This document shows, one piece after another, positions 1 through 7,019 of a stretch of DNA of 14,483 nucleotides. The notes beneath the pieces are model-generated. The model was not told the DNA's origin. It did no database searches and saw only the letters and a list, made by a program, of their open reading frames with translations. The DNA comes from an uncultured Collinsella sp. (GTDB lineage Bacteria > Actinomycetota > Coriobacteriia > Coriobacteriales > Coriobacteriaceae), in contig CAKUFW010000051.1 in NCBI GenBank assembly GCA_934650975.1, forward strand, positions 1 through 14,483. Direction: 5' to 3'. A program made the translations under genes and the position numbers. Numbering within the stretch: the stretch's first letter is position 1; each line of letters starts with the position of its first letter.

Positions 1-117
1 AACGACCCCATTAGCGCGAGCGGCAACGAGGCGCCCGATTACTACAAGGACCACAACGTGACCTGGAGTAACCGCCGTAACCAAAAGAACTCGCCCGCGG
101 GGGACGGGGATAAGTAA
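1..117 (+). CDS. 3' end of an unidentified gene (partial)
   Basis: The first 38 codons in frame 1 are open and end at TAA 115-117. The other two forward frames are closed within this stretch. The visible C-terminus is hydrophilic and rich in Asn, Asp and Lys, with a 'PDYYKDHNVTWSNRR' segment and no membrane segment. The gene begins outside the window, so the family cannot be named. It runs convergently into the small - strand gene ending at 165, and a strong hairpin lies between the two. The reading frame and the terminator directly after it are what is seen; that it is a real gene is inferred from them. Confidence 0.55.
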   Translation, partial: NDPISASGNEAPDYYKDHNVTWSNRRNQKNSPAGDGDK

Positions 118-124
118 AACTAAC

Positions 125-164
125 AAGCGCCGGGCCGGGATCGATTTCCCGCCCGGCGCTTTTG
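125..164. terminator. Bidirectional terminator between convergent genes
   Basis: A GC-rich inverted repeat pairs AGCGCCGGGC (126-135) with GCCCGGCGCT (151-160). A short extra GGGA/TCCC stem encloses the loop TCGATT. It is followed by TTTTGTT on the + strand, so it should stop transcription of the partial gene at 1-117. The - strand gene ends at 165, directly against the hairpin, and its downstream side is moderately T-rich, so the same hairpin may serve both genes. Confidence 0.8.
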
Positions 165-674
165 TTATGCCGAGGTTTTGTTGCCAGAAGCGGTGGCTGC
201 TGAGGTTTCGCCCAGCAAGAACAGCCGCAGGGCGAGCTTGATCGCGTAGCCCGGTTTGATTTCGGTCGCGCTGTCCATGCGCTCGCCGAGGTCGCCGCAA
301 TAGGCGTAAACGTCACGGATCAGGTTCGCGCCCGAGAGAGTGAACATGTAGCCAGTGTTCGAAAGCGCGTTGGGAGCTGCGGGCAGCCCCGCGGTCTGGC
401 AAAAGCTGGCAAGATCGGGAGCCATGGCGGCGTCGTAGTCAATCGCGTGGCCGCCGTCCAGCGCGGCCTGCTCCTGTTCGCGGGTGTACGACAGCGCCGC
501 CGCCAGCACAAAGCTAGGCGTGGGCGCATTGACGTCATCGGTGGTGGCGACGAGCTTGCCTGCCGCCTGCGTGACCAGCCAGGCGACCTCGCGCTGGCAG
601 CGAACCGCCTTGCGCGTCACGGGTTTGATGGAGCTGGATGAGACGCTTCCCCTAGGTTGAGCGGCAGCGGCCAT
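165..674 (-). CDS. Hypothetical protein, 169 aa
   Basis: The start at 674 is supported by AGGAGG five bases upstream (complement of 680-685). The protein is 169 aa. Its first ~20 residues are Ala/Ser/Pro-rich and look disordered. Residues 25-65 and 125-160 look helical and moderately hydrophobic. There is no signal peptide, no clear transmembrane helix and no metal-binding cluster. I do not recognise the family; it may be a lineage-restricted Coriobacteriia protein. It stands alone on the - strand with its own terminator at 125-164. The good ribosome site and clean frame make it likely to be expressed, but no function can be assigned. Confidence 0.7.
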   Translation of the reverse strand: MAAAAQPRGSVSSSSIKPVTRKAVRCQREVAWLVTQAAGKLVATTDDVNAPTPSFVLAAALSYTREQEQAALDGGHAIDYDAAMAPDLASFCQTAGLPAAPNALSNTGYMFTLSGANLIRDVYAYCGDLGERMDSATEIKPGYAIKLALRLFLLGETSAATASGNKTSA

Positions 675-1061
675 GGGATCCTCCTAGCAAATAGCCTGTC
701 AAGCAGTCAGAAATTACACGTGCTACATCAGTATAGCGAGGGGGAGGGCCCGGGGCGAAGCGCGGTGGGGGAGAGCGCGTGCGCTGGCGCGCAACTGTGA
801 CCGCAAGTCTTAAGGCGGACTTATGGCATCGCGAAAACGCGCGTTAAAAAAGGGCGAACGGCGTTTACATAACCCAAGGTAGACCGTTGAATCAATTGGA
901 TTATCAGGTCGCGAAAACTCATAAGGAAATCGTAAGAATTATGGTATTCTCAAACCCATGTTTTTAAGGATGGGCAAGCAACATCCAACACGAAAGCGCG
1001 GGCTCCCCTTCCGGGCTTCTCGAGGGTCATCTGGGACGAATGGGGAAAGAAAGGGGTCCGT
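675..1061. promoter_or_regulatory. Divergent intergenic region with probable promoter for the exported-protein pair
   Basis: This 387-bp stretch separates the divergent genes at 165-674 and 1062. TATTCT at 945-950 is a possible -10 element for the + strand pair, although only a weak -35 lies at the right distance. Further upstream are a short inverted repeat AAGTC-N8-GACTT (805-822), a self-complementary AACGCGCGTT (836-845), and two copies of TCGCGAAAAC (829-838 and 909-918). These could be regulator sites. A leader of about 100 nt would result from the proposed promoter. No coding sequence is evident. Confidence 0.35.
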
Positions 1062-1850
1062 ATGGATACCAAGGCATTAAAGAAGCAGATGGGCGCAGCC
1101 ATCGCCATGGTGCTGGTAGCAGCCGTAGCCCTCGGCTCCGCCACGTTTGCGTGGTTCGTCAGCAACAACAGCGTTAACGCAACGTCGAGTAAGATTTCGG
1201 CTCAGTCTAACTCTGCGTTTATGTATATCTATGATGAAAATAACACCAGTGCCACCAAGACTGACCAGCGTGCGGATAGCTCTTCCGTTGGTGACACGCC
1301 ACTTTATCCGGCACACTGGGCGAATGGTTCCGACACGACTCCGTACGATACGCTTGCCTCTTTCTATACGGCGTTCGGCACAAGCGCAACTGATGGAACG
1401 AAGGAGAACGACACCGTCAATCTCGTTCCTGCTCAGGGGGCTAATGAGGCCGGTACTCCTGCTGCTGCAGTGGCTGGAAAGTATGCCGTAAAGAACACCT
1501 TCAAGGTTGGTTCCAAAGGCGCCGCGCTTGAGAATCTGGTGGTTAAGCATGCCTCGATTAAAGATACTGAAACAGGCAACGAGAAATTTGATTCCGCGCT
1601 TCGCGTGTTGGTGATGAGCGGGAAAAATTGGGTGCTTTGCAGCAAGGACGGAATTGTTTCCTCTTCTGACACTACGCACAAGATTGCTGATACGGTCAGT
1701 GATCAGGAGACCACCGTTGATATGTATGTCTTCTACGATGGCGATGATGCTCAGGTCTTTACAAACAATCTCGCGAACCTGACGAGTGCTTCCAAGCGCA
1801 TCAACGTTGTCTTTGATGCCACCTCTACTCAGACGGACAAGAACAACTAA
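1062..1850 (+). CDS. SipW-type (alternate signal) exported protein, TasA/camelysin-like
   Basis: This 262-aa protein starts at ATG 1062, preceded by AAGGGG at 1051-1056. Residues 1-9 are basic, 10-27 are hydrophobic, and residues 24-35 read LGSATFAWFVSN. That signal is typical of substrates of SipW-like signal peptidases, such as TasA and camelysin, and cleavage is expected near the Ala before TFAWF. The mature part is Ser/Thr/Asn-rich and predicted to be beta-rich, with little Cys. Near the C-terminus, MYVFYDGDDAQ resembles IWMEGTDNDCQ in the next gene, a strand motif shared by the pair. It is probably a secreted surface-fibre or matrix subunit. No SipW gene or sortase motif is visible here, so the export route is inferred from the signal alone. 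Confidence 0.75.
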   Translation: MDTKALKKQMGAAIAMVLVAAVALGSATFAWFVSNNSVNATSSKISAQSNSAFMYIYDENNTSATKTDQRADSSSVGDTPLYPAHWANGSDTTPYDTLASFYTAFGTSATDGTKENDTVNLVPAQGANEAGTPAAAVAGKYAVKNTFKVGSKGAALENLVVKHASIKDTETGNEKFDSALRVLVMSGKNWVLCSKDGIVSSSDTTHKIADTVSDQETTVDMYVFYDGDDAQVFTNNLANLTSASKRINVVFDATSTQTDKNN

Positions 1851-1870
1851 CGCCTGCGAGAGTAACGTAA

Positions 1871-1900
1871 GGCGGGGGAGAGCTATCCCCCGCCTTTTTC
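1871..1900 (+). terminator. Intercistronic terminator/attenuator
   Basis: GGCGGGGGA (1871-1879) pairs perfectly with TCCCCCGCC (1886-1894) around a six-base loop and is followed by TTTTTCTTT. It ends only about 20 bases before the start of the next gene, with no clear new promoter between. It probably lets only part of the transcription continue, making more of the first subunit than the second. Confidence 0.85.
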
Positions 1901-1920
1901 TTTAGAGAGGAGGATTTCCG

Positions 1921-2865
1921 TTGAGCGTTCAGCAGATGAAAAAACAGCTTGCAGTCGCAGCTTTGTCTGTCGTTATGGCAGCAGTTGCGCTTGGTTCTGC
2001 AACGTATGCCTGGTTCGTCTCGAACACAAAGGTCGAGGGCACTACCAGCACCGTTAGCGCTCAGGCAAACGGCATGGTCCTCCAAATTGCTTCTGGTCCA
2101 AATGCCATTCATGACGGCAGCGATCACCAAACCACCGCCGCAAGTCGTGGTCATGAAATCAGTCCGTCTTCCACGAACGATGCCCATAACTGGTATGTTC
2201 CAAAATCGTGGAACGGTACGGATGTAAGTGGTTATCAAAAGGCGACGATCTCCGAACAGCATGAGGGTAGCTATAAGCTCGAGGGAGATTCCAAGACCTA
2301 TTACGCCTATACCATGGCGGAATATACGCTCTACACGATTAACCAGACTGGCGAGGCTGACGTCTATTTCGACAATAGCAGCTCGAACGGCCCCGTTGTT
2401 GTGACCGCGTCGGAAGGCGCTTCGAAAGACTGGTTTAACAAAATCAAAGGCAGCCTTCGCGTGGGCCTGCTGATCGACGATGAGCTTAAGGTCGTCTATG
2501 CTCCCGTTCTTCCGACTGGCAAGGGAAATGATGTTTCCGCTACTGAAGGCTGGAGCTGCGTGAGTCCCGACAACCTTTCGGTGACCATGGCGCCGTCTTA
2601 TGCCCACGTGTCTGGTGACAACATGGTTGACCAGAACGGCAAAAACTGGGGAGCAACTGGGAACGGTGACTCTTATGTTAAGCCGACAGGTGCGGCTCAG
2701 ATGCTCGCTCATGTTGGCTACAACGGAACCAACTTTAAGGTTGTCATTTGGATGGAAGGCACCGATAACGATTGCCAGAACATGTCTGGCCTCGACGTTG
2801 GCGAGGGAAGCCCGACCTTCGACGTCACCGTCAGCTTGGTTGGCATCGTGCCTGATTCCAAGTAG
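1921..2865 (+). CDS. SipW-type (alternate signal) exported protein, paralogue of the upstream gene
   Basis: This 314-aa protein starts at TTG 1921. AGGAGG at 1908-1913, seven bases upstream, decides this start over the internal ATG at 1936. Residues 1-56 align without gaps to the upstream protein; AVALGSAT[F/Y]AWFVSN occupies residues 21-35 in both. This is the SipW-type export signal. The mature domain is Ser/Thr/Asn/Tyr-rich, with GSLRVGLLID near residue 180 and IWMEGTDNDCQN near the C-terminus; the latter is the counterpart of a motif in the first protein. The pair probably form a two-component surface polymer, for example a major and a minor subunit. A sortase signal and C-terminal membrane anchor are absent. 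A terminator follows. Confidence 0.75.
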   Translation: MSVQQMKKQLAVAALSVVMAAVALGSATYAWFVSNTKVEGTTSTVSAQANGMVLQIASGPNAIHDGSDHQTTAASRGHEISPSSTNDAHNWYVPKSWNGTDVSGYQKATISEQHEGSYKLEGDSKTYYAYTMAEYTLYTINQTGEADVYFDNSSSNGPVVVTASEGASKDWFNKIKGSLRVGLLIDDELKVVYAPVLPTGKGNDVSATEGWSCVSPDNLSVTMAPSYAHVSGDNMVDQNGKNWGATGNGDSYVKPTGAAQMLAHVGYNGTNFKVVIWMEGTDNDCQNMSGLDVGEGSPTFDVTVSLVGIVPDSK

Positions 2866-2889
2866 CGCTGAGTTAGATTAATCGATCTT

Positions 2890-2926
2890 GCCCAAGGGTT
2901 CACTTCGAAGTAAGTGGGCCTTTTTT
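2890..2926 (+). terminator. Terminator after the exported-protein pair
   Basis: An imperfect hairpin has an outer GCC/GGC stem and an inner CACTT (2901-2905) pairing with AAGTG around 2912-2916. It is followed by six T residues (2921-2926). The bulge on the 5' side makes it weaker than the terminator at 1871. Confidence 0.65.
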
Positions 2927-2987
2927 CGTATAGCGCCATTGTTGCGTAAGCGATAATGTGAGGAACTGTTCTTCCTGGAGGTTCCTT

Positions 2988-4070
2988 ATGGACGGCATCG
3001 CTTCTAGTGTTCCGCTGATTGCTCGGCCGAGTTTCGACCGTGCTTGCAGCTTTGTGTCGTCCGAGTATGTTCAGGCTTGGGAGTGGTTTCTGCGCGAGGA
3101 GCAGCGCGGCGGGCTGTGGGACAAGCTCCCGCATCGCACCAATGTCGATAGCCCTCAATACCGCCATCGCCTGACGATCGATTCCGAGCTCTTTCCCGTG
3201 TCGCGCGATTCGGGCATCTTTTGGCCTGGTCGCGGGCGCGTCAAACATCCGAGTGAAAAGACCTTTGCGCTCTCGGTGCATAACTCCACCAACGGTCCCT
3301 ATTCCGATGTTCCACCGCTCTATCTGGAGGACGGTACATGGGTATTCAAGTATTCGTCGCAGAGCGCCACAGTCGAAAACTGGCGCGACCAGGACTACAA
3401 CCAAAAGATGATTAACTGCATGGAGTGCGGCGTTCCGGTCGGCGTGTTCTTTGCAACGAGTGCTGGCTACAAGGTGCTGGGCCTGGCGTTTGTCGAGCGC
3501 TACGAGCCCGAGAACAGCTGGTTTGTTTTGCATGGTCCTGTCCACAAGGGTGGACCCGACGTGCGTTTCTTCCCCGATATGAGCTACATGAAGGATGCTC
3601 CGGTCGCTGCGGAGTTCTCTGGTGCTCCGGCGAACGATGATGAGAAGGTTCGTTACGCTCTGCGCCGCGAGAGAATCGGCCAACAGCGGTTTCGCACTCA
3701 ACTCTTTGAGGCCTATACCGGTCGATGTGCCGTTTCTGGCTGTAGCGTTGATGAGGCGCTGGAGGCCGCGCATATCGAGAACTACTCGGGTCCCAAGTCG
3801 CAGGTTGTCAGCAACGGTATCCTGCTGCGCCGCGATCTGCACTCGCTGTTCGACGCGCATCTGATTTCGTTCGAGCTGGTGCGCGGCGACTATCAACTGT
3901 GCGGGTCGTACCTTCTGCAGCATACGGACTATGCGACGTTTGCCGGGTCGGTGCTGCGTGAGCCGGACGAGCATCACCTTCGTCCCGATGCACGGTTCCT
4001 CGAGGCCCACCGAGCCGAGTTCGATTTCTCGGAATCGCGGCGTCATGCGGAGGCCGTTGCTCCCTACTAG
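2988..4070 (+). CDS. HNH endonuclease (HNH_2 type)
   Basis: This 360-aa protein has its start set at ATG 2988 by GGAGG at 2977-2981; an in-frame ATG at 2958 lacks a ribosome site. The C-terminal third holds an HNH_2-type nuclease motif: a CAVSGC zinc-type pair, then EAAHIENYSG, then SNGILLRRDLHSLFDAHLISFE. The His of AAHI and the Asn/His of SNG...DLH are the expected metal-binding and catalytic residues, all present. Around residues 115-180, QKMINCMECGVPVGVF and GYKVLGLAFVERY are typical of the N-terminal domain that often precedes this nuclease and may recognise DNA; that role is inferred. The family is common as solitary restriction-like nucleases. No methylase or partner gene is adjacent. 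A short palindrome (4128-4144) lies downstream. Confidence 0.85.
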   Translation: MDGIASSVPLIARPSFDRACSFVSSEYVQAWEWFLREEQRGGLWDKLPHRTNVDSPQYRHRLTIDSELFPVSRDSGIFWPGRGRVKHPSEKTFALSVHNSTNGPYSDVPPLYLEDGTWVFKYSSQSATVENWRDQDYNQKMINCMECGVPVGVFFATSAGYKVLGLAFVERYEPENSWFVLHGPVHKGGPDVRFFPDMSYMKDAPVAAEFSGAPANDDEKVRYALRRERIGQQRFRTQLFEAYTGRCAVSGCSVDEALEAAHIENYSGPKSQVVSNGILLRRDLHSLFDAHLISFELVRGDYQLCGSYLLQHTDYATFAGSVLREPDEHHLRPDARFLEAHRAEFDFSESRRHAEAVAPY

Positions 4071-4127
4071 CGGGCTTGCCGTCTGTCCGGCTCGATCATG
4101 TCAATTGATCGGATCGCGTTGCGCCGC

Positions 4128-4144
4128 ATCGAGCGTCGCTCGAT
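4128..4144. repeat. Perfect short palindrome
   Basis: ATCGAGCG-T-CGCTCGAT is an 8+1+8 inverted repeat between the HNH gene and the zinc-ribbon gene. No T-run follows it, so it is not a standard terminator. It could be an operator or a weak transcription barrier. Confidence 0.4.
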
Positions 4145-4188
4145 CCTGCCATTCTCTCCTCAACAGTTAAAACGAGAAAGGGGAGACC

Positions 4189-4392
4189 ATGGGATGGCGA
4201 AGCGATATCGCTCGAGGCGTATACGGAAACCTGCCACGTGCCCTGATGGACAGGGGCCTGTTCCCAACGGTCGAGGTCAGCTGCAACGAGATCGTTCTAC
4301 CCTGTCCCTGCTGCGGCGCAGGCCTCCCAATCTATCCTCAACAATGCCCAACCTGCGGATGCACCATTACCTACGACGAGTCAGAGCCATAA
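4189..4392 (+). CDS. Small zinc-ribbon protein, 67 aa
   Basis: The start at ATG 4189 is supported by AAGGGG at 4178-4183. Two cysteine knuckles, CPCC (residues 39-42) and CPTCGC (53-58), are spaced as in a rubredoxin-like zinc ribbon. The N-terminal ~35 residues may form an amphipathic helix; there is no signal peptide. Partner and role are unknown; such small ribbons often bind nucleic acid or a protein partner. Its last 24 codons belong to a repeat whose second copy at 8846-8923 is a headless remnant of a paralogue ending TITYDDPEP. The differences between the copies (for instance TAC/TAT) are partly silent, which argues that both were once selected as protein. Confidence 0.7.
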   Translation: MGWRSDIARGVYGNLPRALMDRGLFPTVEVSCNEIVLPCPCCGAGLPIYPQQCPTCGCTITYDESEP

Positions 4393-4494
4393 CCTCGATA
4401 GACAGATTGCAGCCAGGCATATCTAATGGTTCAACACATGCCGCCCTACGCCCGCAGCGCTCCGATGGGGAACACGTAGACGTCGTGCTCGGCG
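4321..4494 (+). repeat. Direct repeat A, left copy
   Basis: The 3' end of the zinc-ribbon gene plus the following 3' end of a - strand ATPase gene recurs at 8846-9026 in the same orientation. The blocks 4326-4400 and 4434-4494 match closely, with about five mismatches in the first 75 bases. The spacer between them has diverged and differs by one base in length. The PTS locus lies between the two copies. Confidence 0.85.
4446..4494 (-). pseudogene. Remnant of the 3' end of a DUF4143-type ATPase gene
   Basis: Read on the - strand, this stretch encodes AEHDVYVFPIGALRA followed by TAG. It matches the C-terminus AEHDVYVFPIGALRE-stop of the ATPase fragment at 8978-9493. Only about 16 codons survive; similarity stops near 4495. 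It is not expressed as a gene. Its value is that it marks the edge of the repeat on the left of the PTS locus. Confidence 0.75.
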
Positions 4495-4509
4495 CGTCCT
4501 ATTTCTCGC

Positions 4510-4553
4510 TTTTTCATTTCAACGGAGGGTTTTCCACCGAGTAATTTGAAAAA
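4510..4553. repeat. Imperfect inverted repeat at the left edge of the PTS module
   Basis: TTTTTCA (4510-4516) and TGAAAAA (4547-4553) enclose a nested CGG/CCG and GG/CC pairing around TTTT. It lies just after the end of direct repeat A. It may be a decayed terminator or a junction sequence; its function is unknown. Confidence 0.4.
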
Positions 4554-4570
4554 TGACAACGCACAAGCAG

Positions 4571-4605
4571 TTGTTGGGGGAACTAATACTTGTATTATTA
4601 CAAGT
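4571..4605 (+). promoter_or_regulatory. Promoter and operator of the GntR regulator
   Basis: A perfect palindrome ACTTGTA-TTAT-TACAAGT spans 4588-4605. It overlaps a plausible promoter: TTGTTG at 4571-4576 and TATTAT at 4593-4598, 16 bases apart. A closely related palindrome lies before the deglycase gene (5436-5459). GntR/HutC regulators bind such sites, so binding by the adjacent regulator and autorepression are likely inferences. Confidence 0.65.
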
Positions 4606-4627
4606 GTCAGAATGTCAGGAGGTAATG

Positions 4628-5344
4628 ATGGAGGAAAAGCCGCTATATCTTCAAGTTGAAGACCGTCTAAGGGCGAATATTGAATCGGGCGCCTGGGGGC
4701 CCGGTGAACAAGTCCCGGGAGAACAGATATTGTGCAAGCAGCTTGGCGTCAGCCGCGTGACGCTGCGACATGCGTTGTCAAATCTTGTAAATGAAGGCTT
4801 GATGGTAAAAGAACATGGGAGAGGCACATTCGTTGCGGATAAGGAAGGTGTGACTACTGCTTCTGACGGTCACGCACGTTCTTCCGTTAGTTTTTCCGAT
4901 CTTTGCCGGCTGCAGGGAAAGGTACCATCTGCACGGGTTGTTTCCGCTTCTCTTGAAACGGATTGCCCAAAGGAAGTGGCTTCATTTTTAGGTTTAGACA
5001 ATTCGCCTGCTTTCAAGCTATGCCGCGTTAGATTATCTGATGGTAGGCCGGTGCTGTCTGAAACTAATTACTTTCGCGCTTCTTTTGCGTTCCTAGCTGA
5101 GCATGATCTCGAGGGATCTTTATATGAGCTGTTGAAACGGCACGGCGTGGCTCCAGGCGAGCTCGCTCGTCGTATAGGAATCGTCTATGCAGATGAGCGA
5201 GACTCCGAACTTCTTAAGGTCGATCTTGGCTCCGCTCTTCTCTTCAATAGGTCTTTCGTTAGAGATTCGGAGGGGCATCCGCTGCATGTTGCCGACCAAC
5301 ATGCCATCGCCGACGATCCGGGTCTTTACCAGTTTTACGCATAG
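4628..5344 (+). CDS. GntR-family (HutC/UTRA) transcriptional regulator of the PTS operon
   Basis: This 238-aa regulator starts at ATG 4628, five bases after AGGAGG (4617-4622); the ATG at 4625 sits too close to that site. Residues 5-70 form a GntR winged helix, with PLYLQVEDRLRANIESG, GEQVPGEQILCKQLGVSRVTLRHAL and the wing GRGTFV. Residues ~90-235 match a UTRA ligand domain, including RVRLSDGRPVLSETNYF and SLLFNRSFVRDSEGHPLHVAD-like elements. The length is normal for the family. It stands just upstream of the deglycase-PTS operon in the same direction, and matching palindromes precede both units. It should repress them until a phosphorylated sugar or sugar-amine binds the UTRA domain. The exact effector is inferred from the operon, not from the sequence. 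Confidence 0.9.
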   Translation: MEEKPLYLQVEDRLRANIESGAWGPGEQVPGEQILCKQLGVSRVTLRHALSNLVNEGLMVKEHGRGTFVADKEGVTTASDGHARSSVSFSDLCRLQGKVPSARVVSASLETDCPKEVASFLGLDNSPAFKLCRVRLSDGRPVLSETNYFRASFAFLAEHDLEGSLYELLKRHGVAPGELARRIGIVYADERDSELLKVDLGSALLFNRSFVRDSEGHPLHVADQHAIADDPGLYQFYA

Positions 5345-5401
5345 AAGCGCCTACCGTTTACGGCGTCAAACTGCCGTTCACGGGAAATTGACGCTTTTTG
5401 A

Positions 5402-5459
5402 TTGACTCTATCAGAGTGGCGTATATTCTGTACTTAATACATGTAATAAGACATGTATT
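5402..5459 (+). promoter_or_regulatory. Promoter and operator of the deglycase-PTS operon
   Basis: TTGACT (5402-5407) and TATTCT (5424-5429), 16 bases apart, form a good promoter. A nine-base perfect inverted repeat, AATACATGT (5436-5444) and ACATGTATT (5451-5459), sits at the expected transcription start. It resembles the palindrome in front of the GntR gene: both have TAATAC followed by TTGTA or ATGTA. A repressor bound here would block initiation. Confidence 0.7.
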
Positions 5460-5477
5460 GATACAAAAGGAGTTGCC

Positions 5478-6446
5478 ATGCAAGAAGAGAAGATTGTGCA
5501 AGATTTGCTCGCCAAGGGATTCCGCCCCAAGAATGTTTACTTTGTGGCTTGCGGGGGGTCTCTTCTTGCTCAGTATCCGGCGTTCTACTTGATTCAGCGC
5601 GAGGGTAAGGGCATCGGCGCCCAGTTGATTACGAGCAATGAATTTGTGCACGCCACCCCGAAGGCTTTGGATGAGAATTCCATTGCCATTTTCTGCTCGC
5701 TTTCGGGAACTCCCGAGACGATGGTTGCCGCTCAGGTTGCAAAGGATGCCGGAGCGGTTACGATCGCTTACTGCCATGACCCCGAGGCGGACATGAGCAA
5801 GACTGCTGATTATCATGTCCCCTTTAACACGATCTTCAATCCTGAGACTAAGTATATGGAGAGCAACGCTGCCCCCATTCTTAAGCTTGCGTTCGAAATC
5901 CTTGCTACTTTTGATGGCTATGGGTATCTGGATGACGCAAACGCGGCCTTCGATATGCTGCAGGACGTTGTGAATGAGGTTGTGCGTTATATCGAGCCCC
6001 GCGCGCAGGAATTCGCTCGTGAGCATAAGGATGACAAGATTATTGTTCCACTTGCTGGTGGTCCTGCCCTGGGTGTCGGCTACGGATTCTCCATCTGCAG
6101 CCTGATGGAGATGCAGTGGGTTCATGCGCCCCTAATCAATACTGGCGAGTTCTTCCACGGCCCGTTTGAGATTGTGGACCGCACCACCCCCTTCGTGCTG
6201 TTTTTAAGCGATGGCCGTAATCGTCCCAACGACGAGCGTGCCAAGAAATTCCTCGACGAGTATGCAGAGCGCGTCACAGTGCTGGATGCTAAGGAGCTTT
6301 ACATCAATCAGTTCCCCGCTAGCGTCGGTGAGTTCTTCAACCACTTTGTGTTTGATGCGGCGCAGCGCAAACTCTTGTCTGCTCTTGGGGACATTAGGAA
6401 GCACGATTTGATGACCCGTCGCTACATGTGGCACGTCCAGTACTAA
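5478..6446 (+). CDS. SIS-domain sugar-amine 6-phosphate deglycase, FrlB-like
   Basis: This 322-aa protein starts at ATG 5478 after AAAGGAG. It carries two SIS domains. The first (residues ~15-115) has KNVYFVACGGS and SLSGTPETMVAA. The second (~185-300) has AGGPALGVGY, LMEMQW and GEFFHGPFE (223-231). From memory of E. coli FrlB, the order of motifs (YFVACG, EF..TP..LD, GE-F-HGP-EIV, a C-terminal RRY...Y) matches along the whole length. FrlB cleaves fructoselysine 6-phosphate to glucose 6-phosphate and lysine; relatives act on glucoselysine 6-phosphate. Glu224 and His227 are candidate active-site residues. No kinase gene is present, consistent with phosphorylation by the PTS encoded directly downstream. 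Another sugar-amine phosphate is possible, so the substrate is less certain than the fold. Confidence 0.8.
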   Translation: MQEEKIVQDLLAKGFRPKNVYFVACGGSLLAQYPAFYLIQREGKGIGAQLITSNEFVHATPKALDENSIAIFCSLSGTPETMVAAQVAKDAGAVTIAYCHDPEADMSKTADYHVPFNTIFNPETKYMESNAAPILKLAFEILATFDGYGYLDDANAAFDMLQDVVNEVVRYIEPRAQEFAREHKDDKIIVPLAGGPALGVGYGFSICSLMEMQWVHAPLINTGEFFHGPFEIVDRTTPFVLFLSDGRNRPNDERAKKFLDEYAERVTVLDAKELYINQFPASVGEFFNHFVFDAAQRKLLSALGDIRKHDLMTRRYMWHVQY

Positions 6447-6499
6447 TTAATGGCAAGTTGATTACAGAGCCGCATTCGGCAGGATTTCAGAAATGAGTG

Positions 6500-6976
6500 A
6501 TGAAGATGATTGTTGCGACGAGAGTGGACGAAAGGCTTGTTCATGGACAGGTTGCCGTTTCATGGGTAGCTGCTCTGGGGGCGGACTGCATCCTCGTCGC
6601 AAACGATGAGGTTTCATCGGATGAGACGCAGCGCGCGATCCTAAAAATGGCAAAGCCTGCCGGATGCAAGCTCGTAATTAAGGGAATTGATGACTCGATT
6701 GCGGCAATCGAAAGGGGCGTAACAGACAAATACCGCCTCTTCGTCATTGTAAAGACCGTGAAAGACGCATGCCGACTCGCTCGAGGTTGTTCAAAAGTTA
6801 ATGCGATTAACTTGGGCAACGTTATTCCGAGAGAGGGGACTCGACAGATTAGTCGTTGTGTTTACGTTTCTCCGGATGAAGAGAAGGAGCTCGTTGAGCT
6901 TGCCGAAATGGGAGTCAATATCGAAATTCGAAGCCTGCCGGGAGATAAAGCGCTGCGACTAGTCGAGGCTCTATAG
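6500..6976 (+). CDS. PTS system mannose-family EIIB component
   Basis: This cytoplasmic EIIB passes phosphate from EIIA to the incoming sugar. It shows the family hallmark RVDERLVHGQVAVSW; with the ATG 6500 start the phosphorylated His is residue 15, the family position. A GTG at 6497 is an equally open start. The ribosome site is weak: AGGA at 6481-6484 is rather far away, so translation may depend on the upstream gene. Other conserved features are ADCILVANDEV and NLGNV. The length of 158 aa is normal. It follows the deglycase by about 50 bases and precedes EIIC, in one operon. It is a separate EIIB, not fused to EIIA. Confidence 0.9.
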   Translation: MKMIVATRVDERLVHGQVAVSWVAALGADCILVANDEVSSDETQRAILKMAKPAGCKLVIKGIDDSIAAIERGVTDKYRLFVIVKTVKDACRLARGCSKVNAINLGNVIPREGTRQISRCVYVSPDEEKELVELAEMGVNIEIRSLPGDKALRLVEAL

Positions 6977-7019
6977 ATCTTTGGACGGTCGGGCATCATT
7001 GCTAGAGAGGAGAGATTAG

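Noticed and set aside
1825..2712. Long - strand open frame (295 aa) opposite the second exported protein
   Set aside because: It is a shadow of the well-supported + strand gene with its signal region and ribosome site.
2718..4046. Long - strand open frame (442 aa) opposite the HNH gene
   Set aside because: The + strand frame carries intact HNH motifs; the opposite frame is a high-GC shadow spanning two unrelated genes and a terminator.
4098..4544. 148-aa + frame overlapping the zinc-ribbon gene
   Set aside because: It is a shifted reading of the zinc-ribbon gene and repeat A; the cysteine motifs and ribosome site support the 67-aa frame instead.
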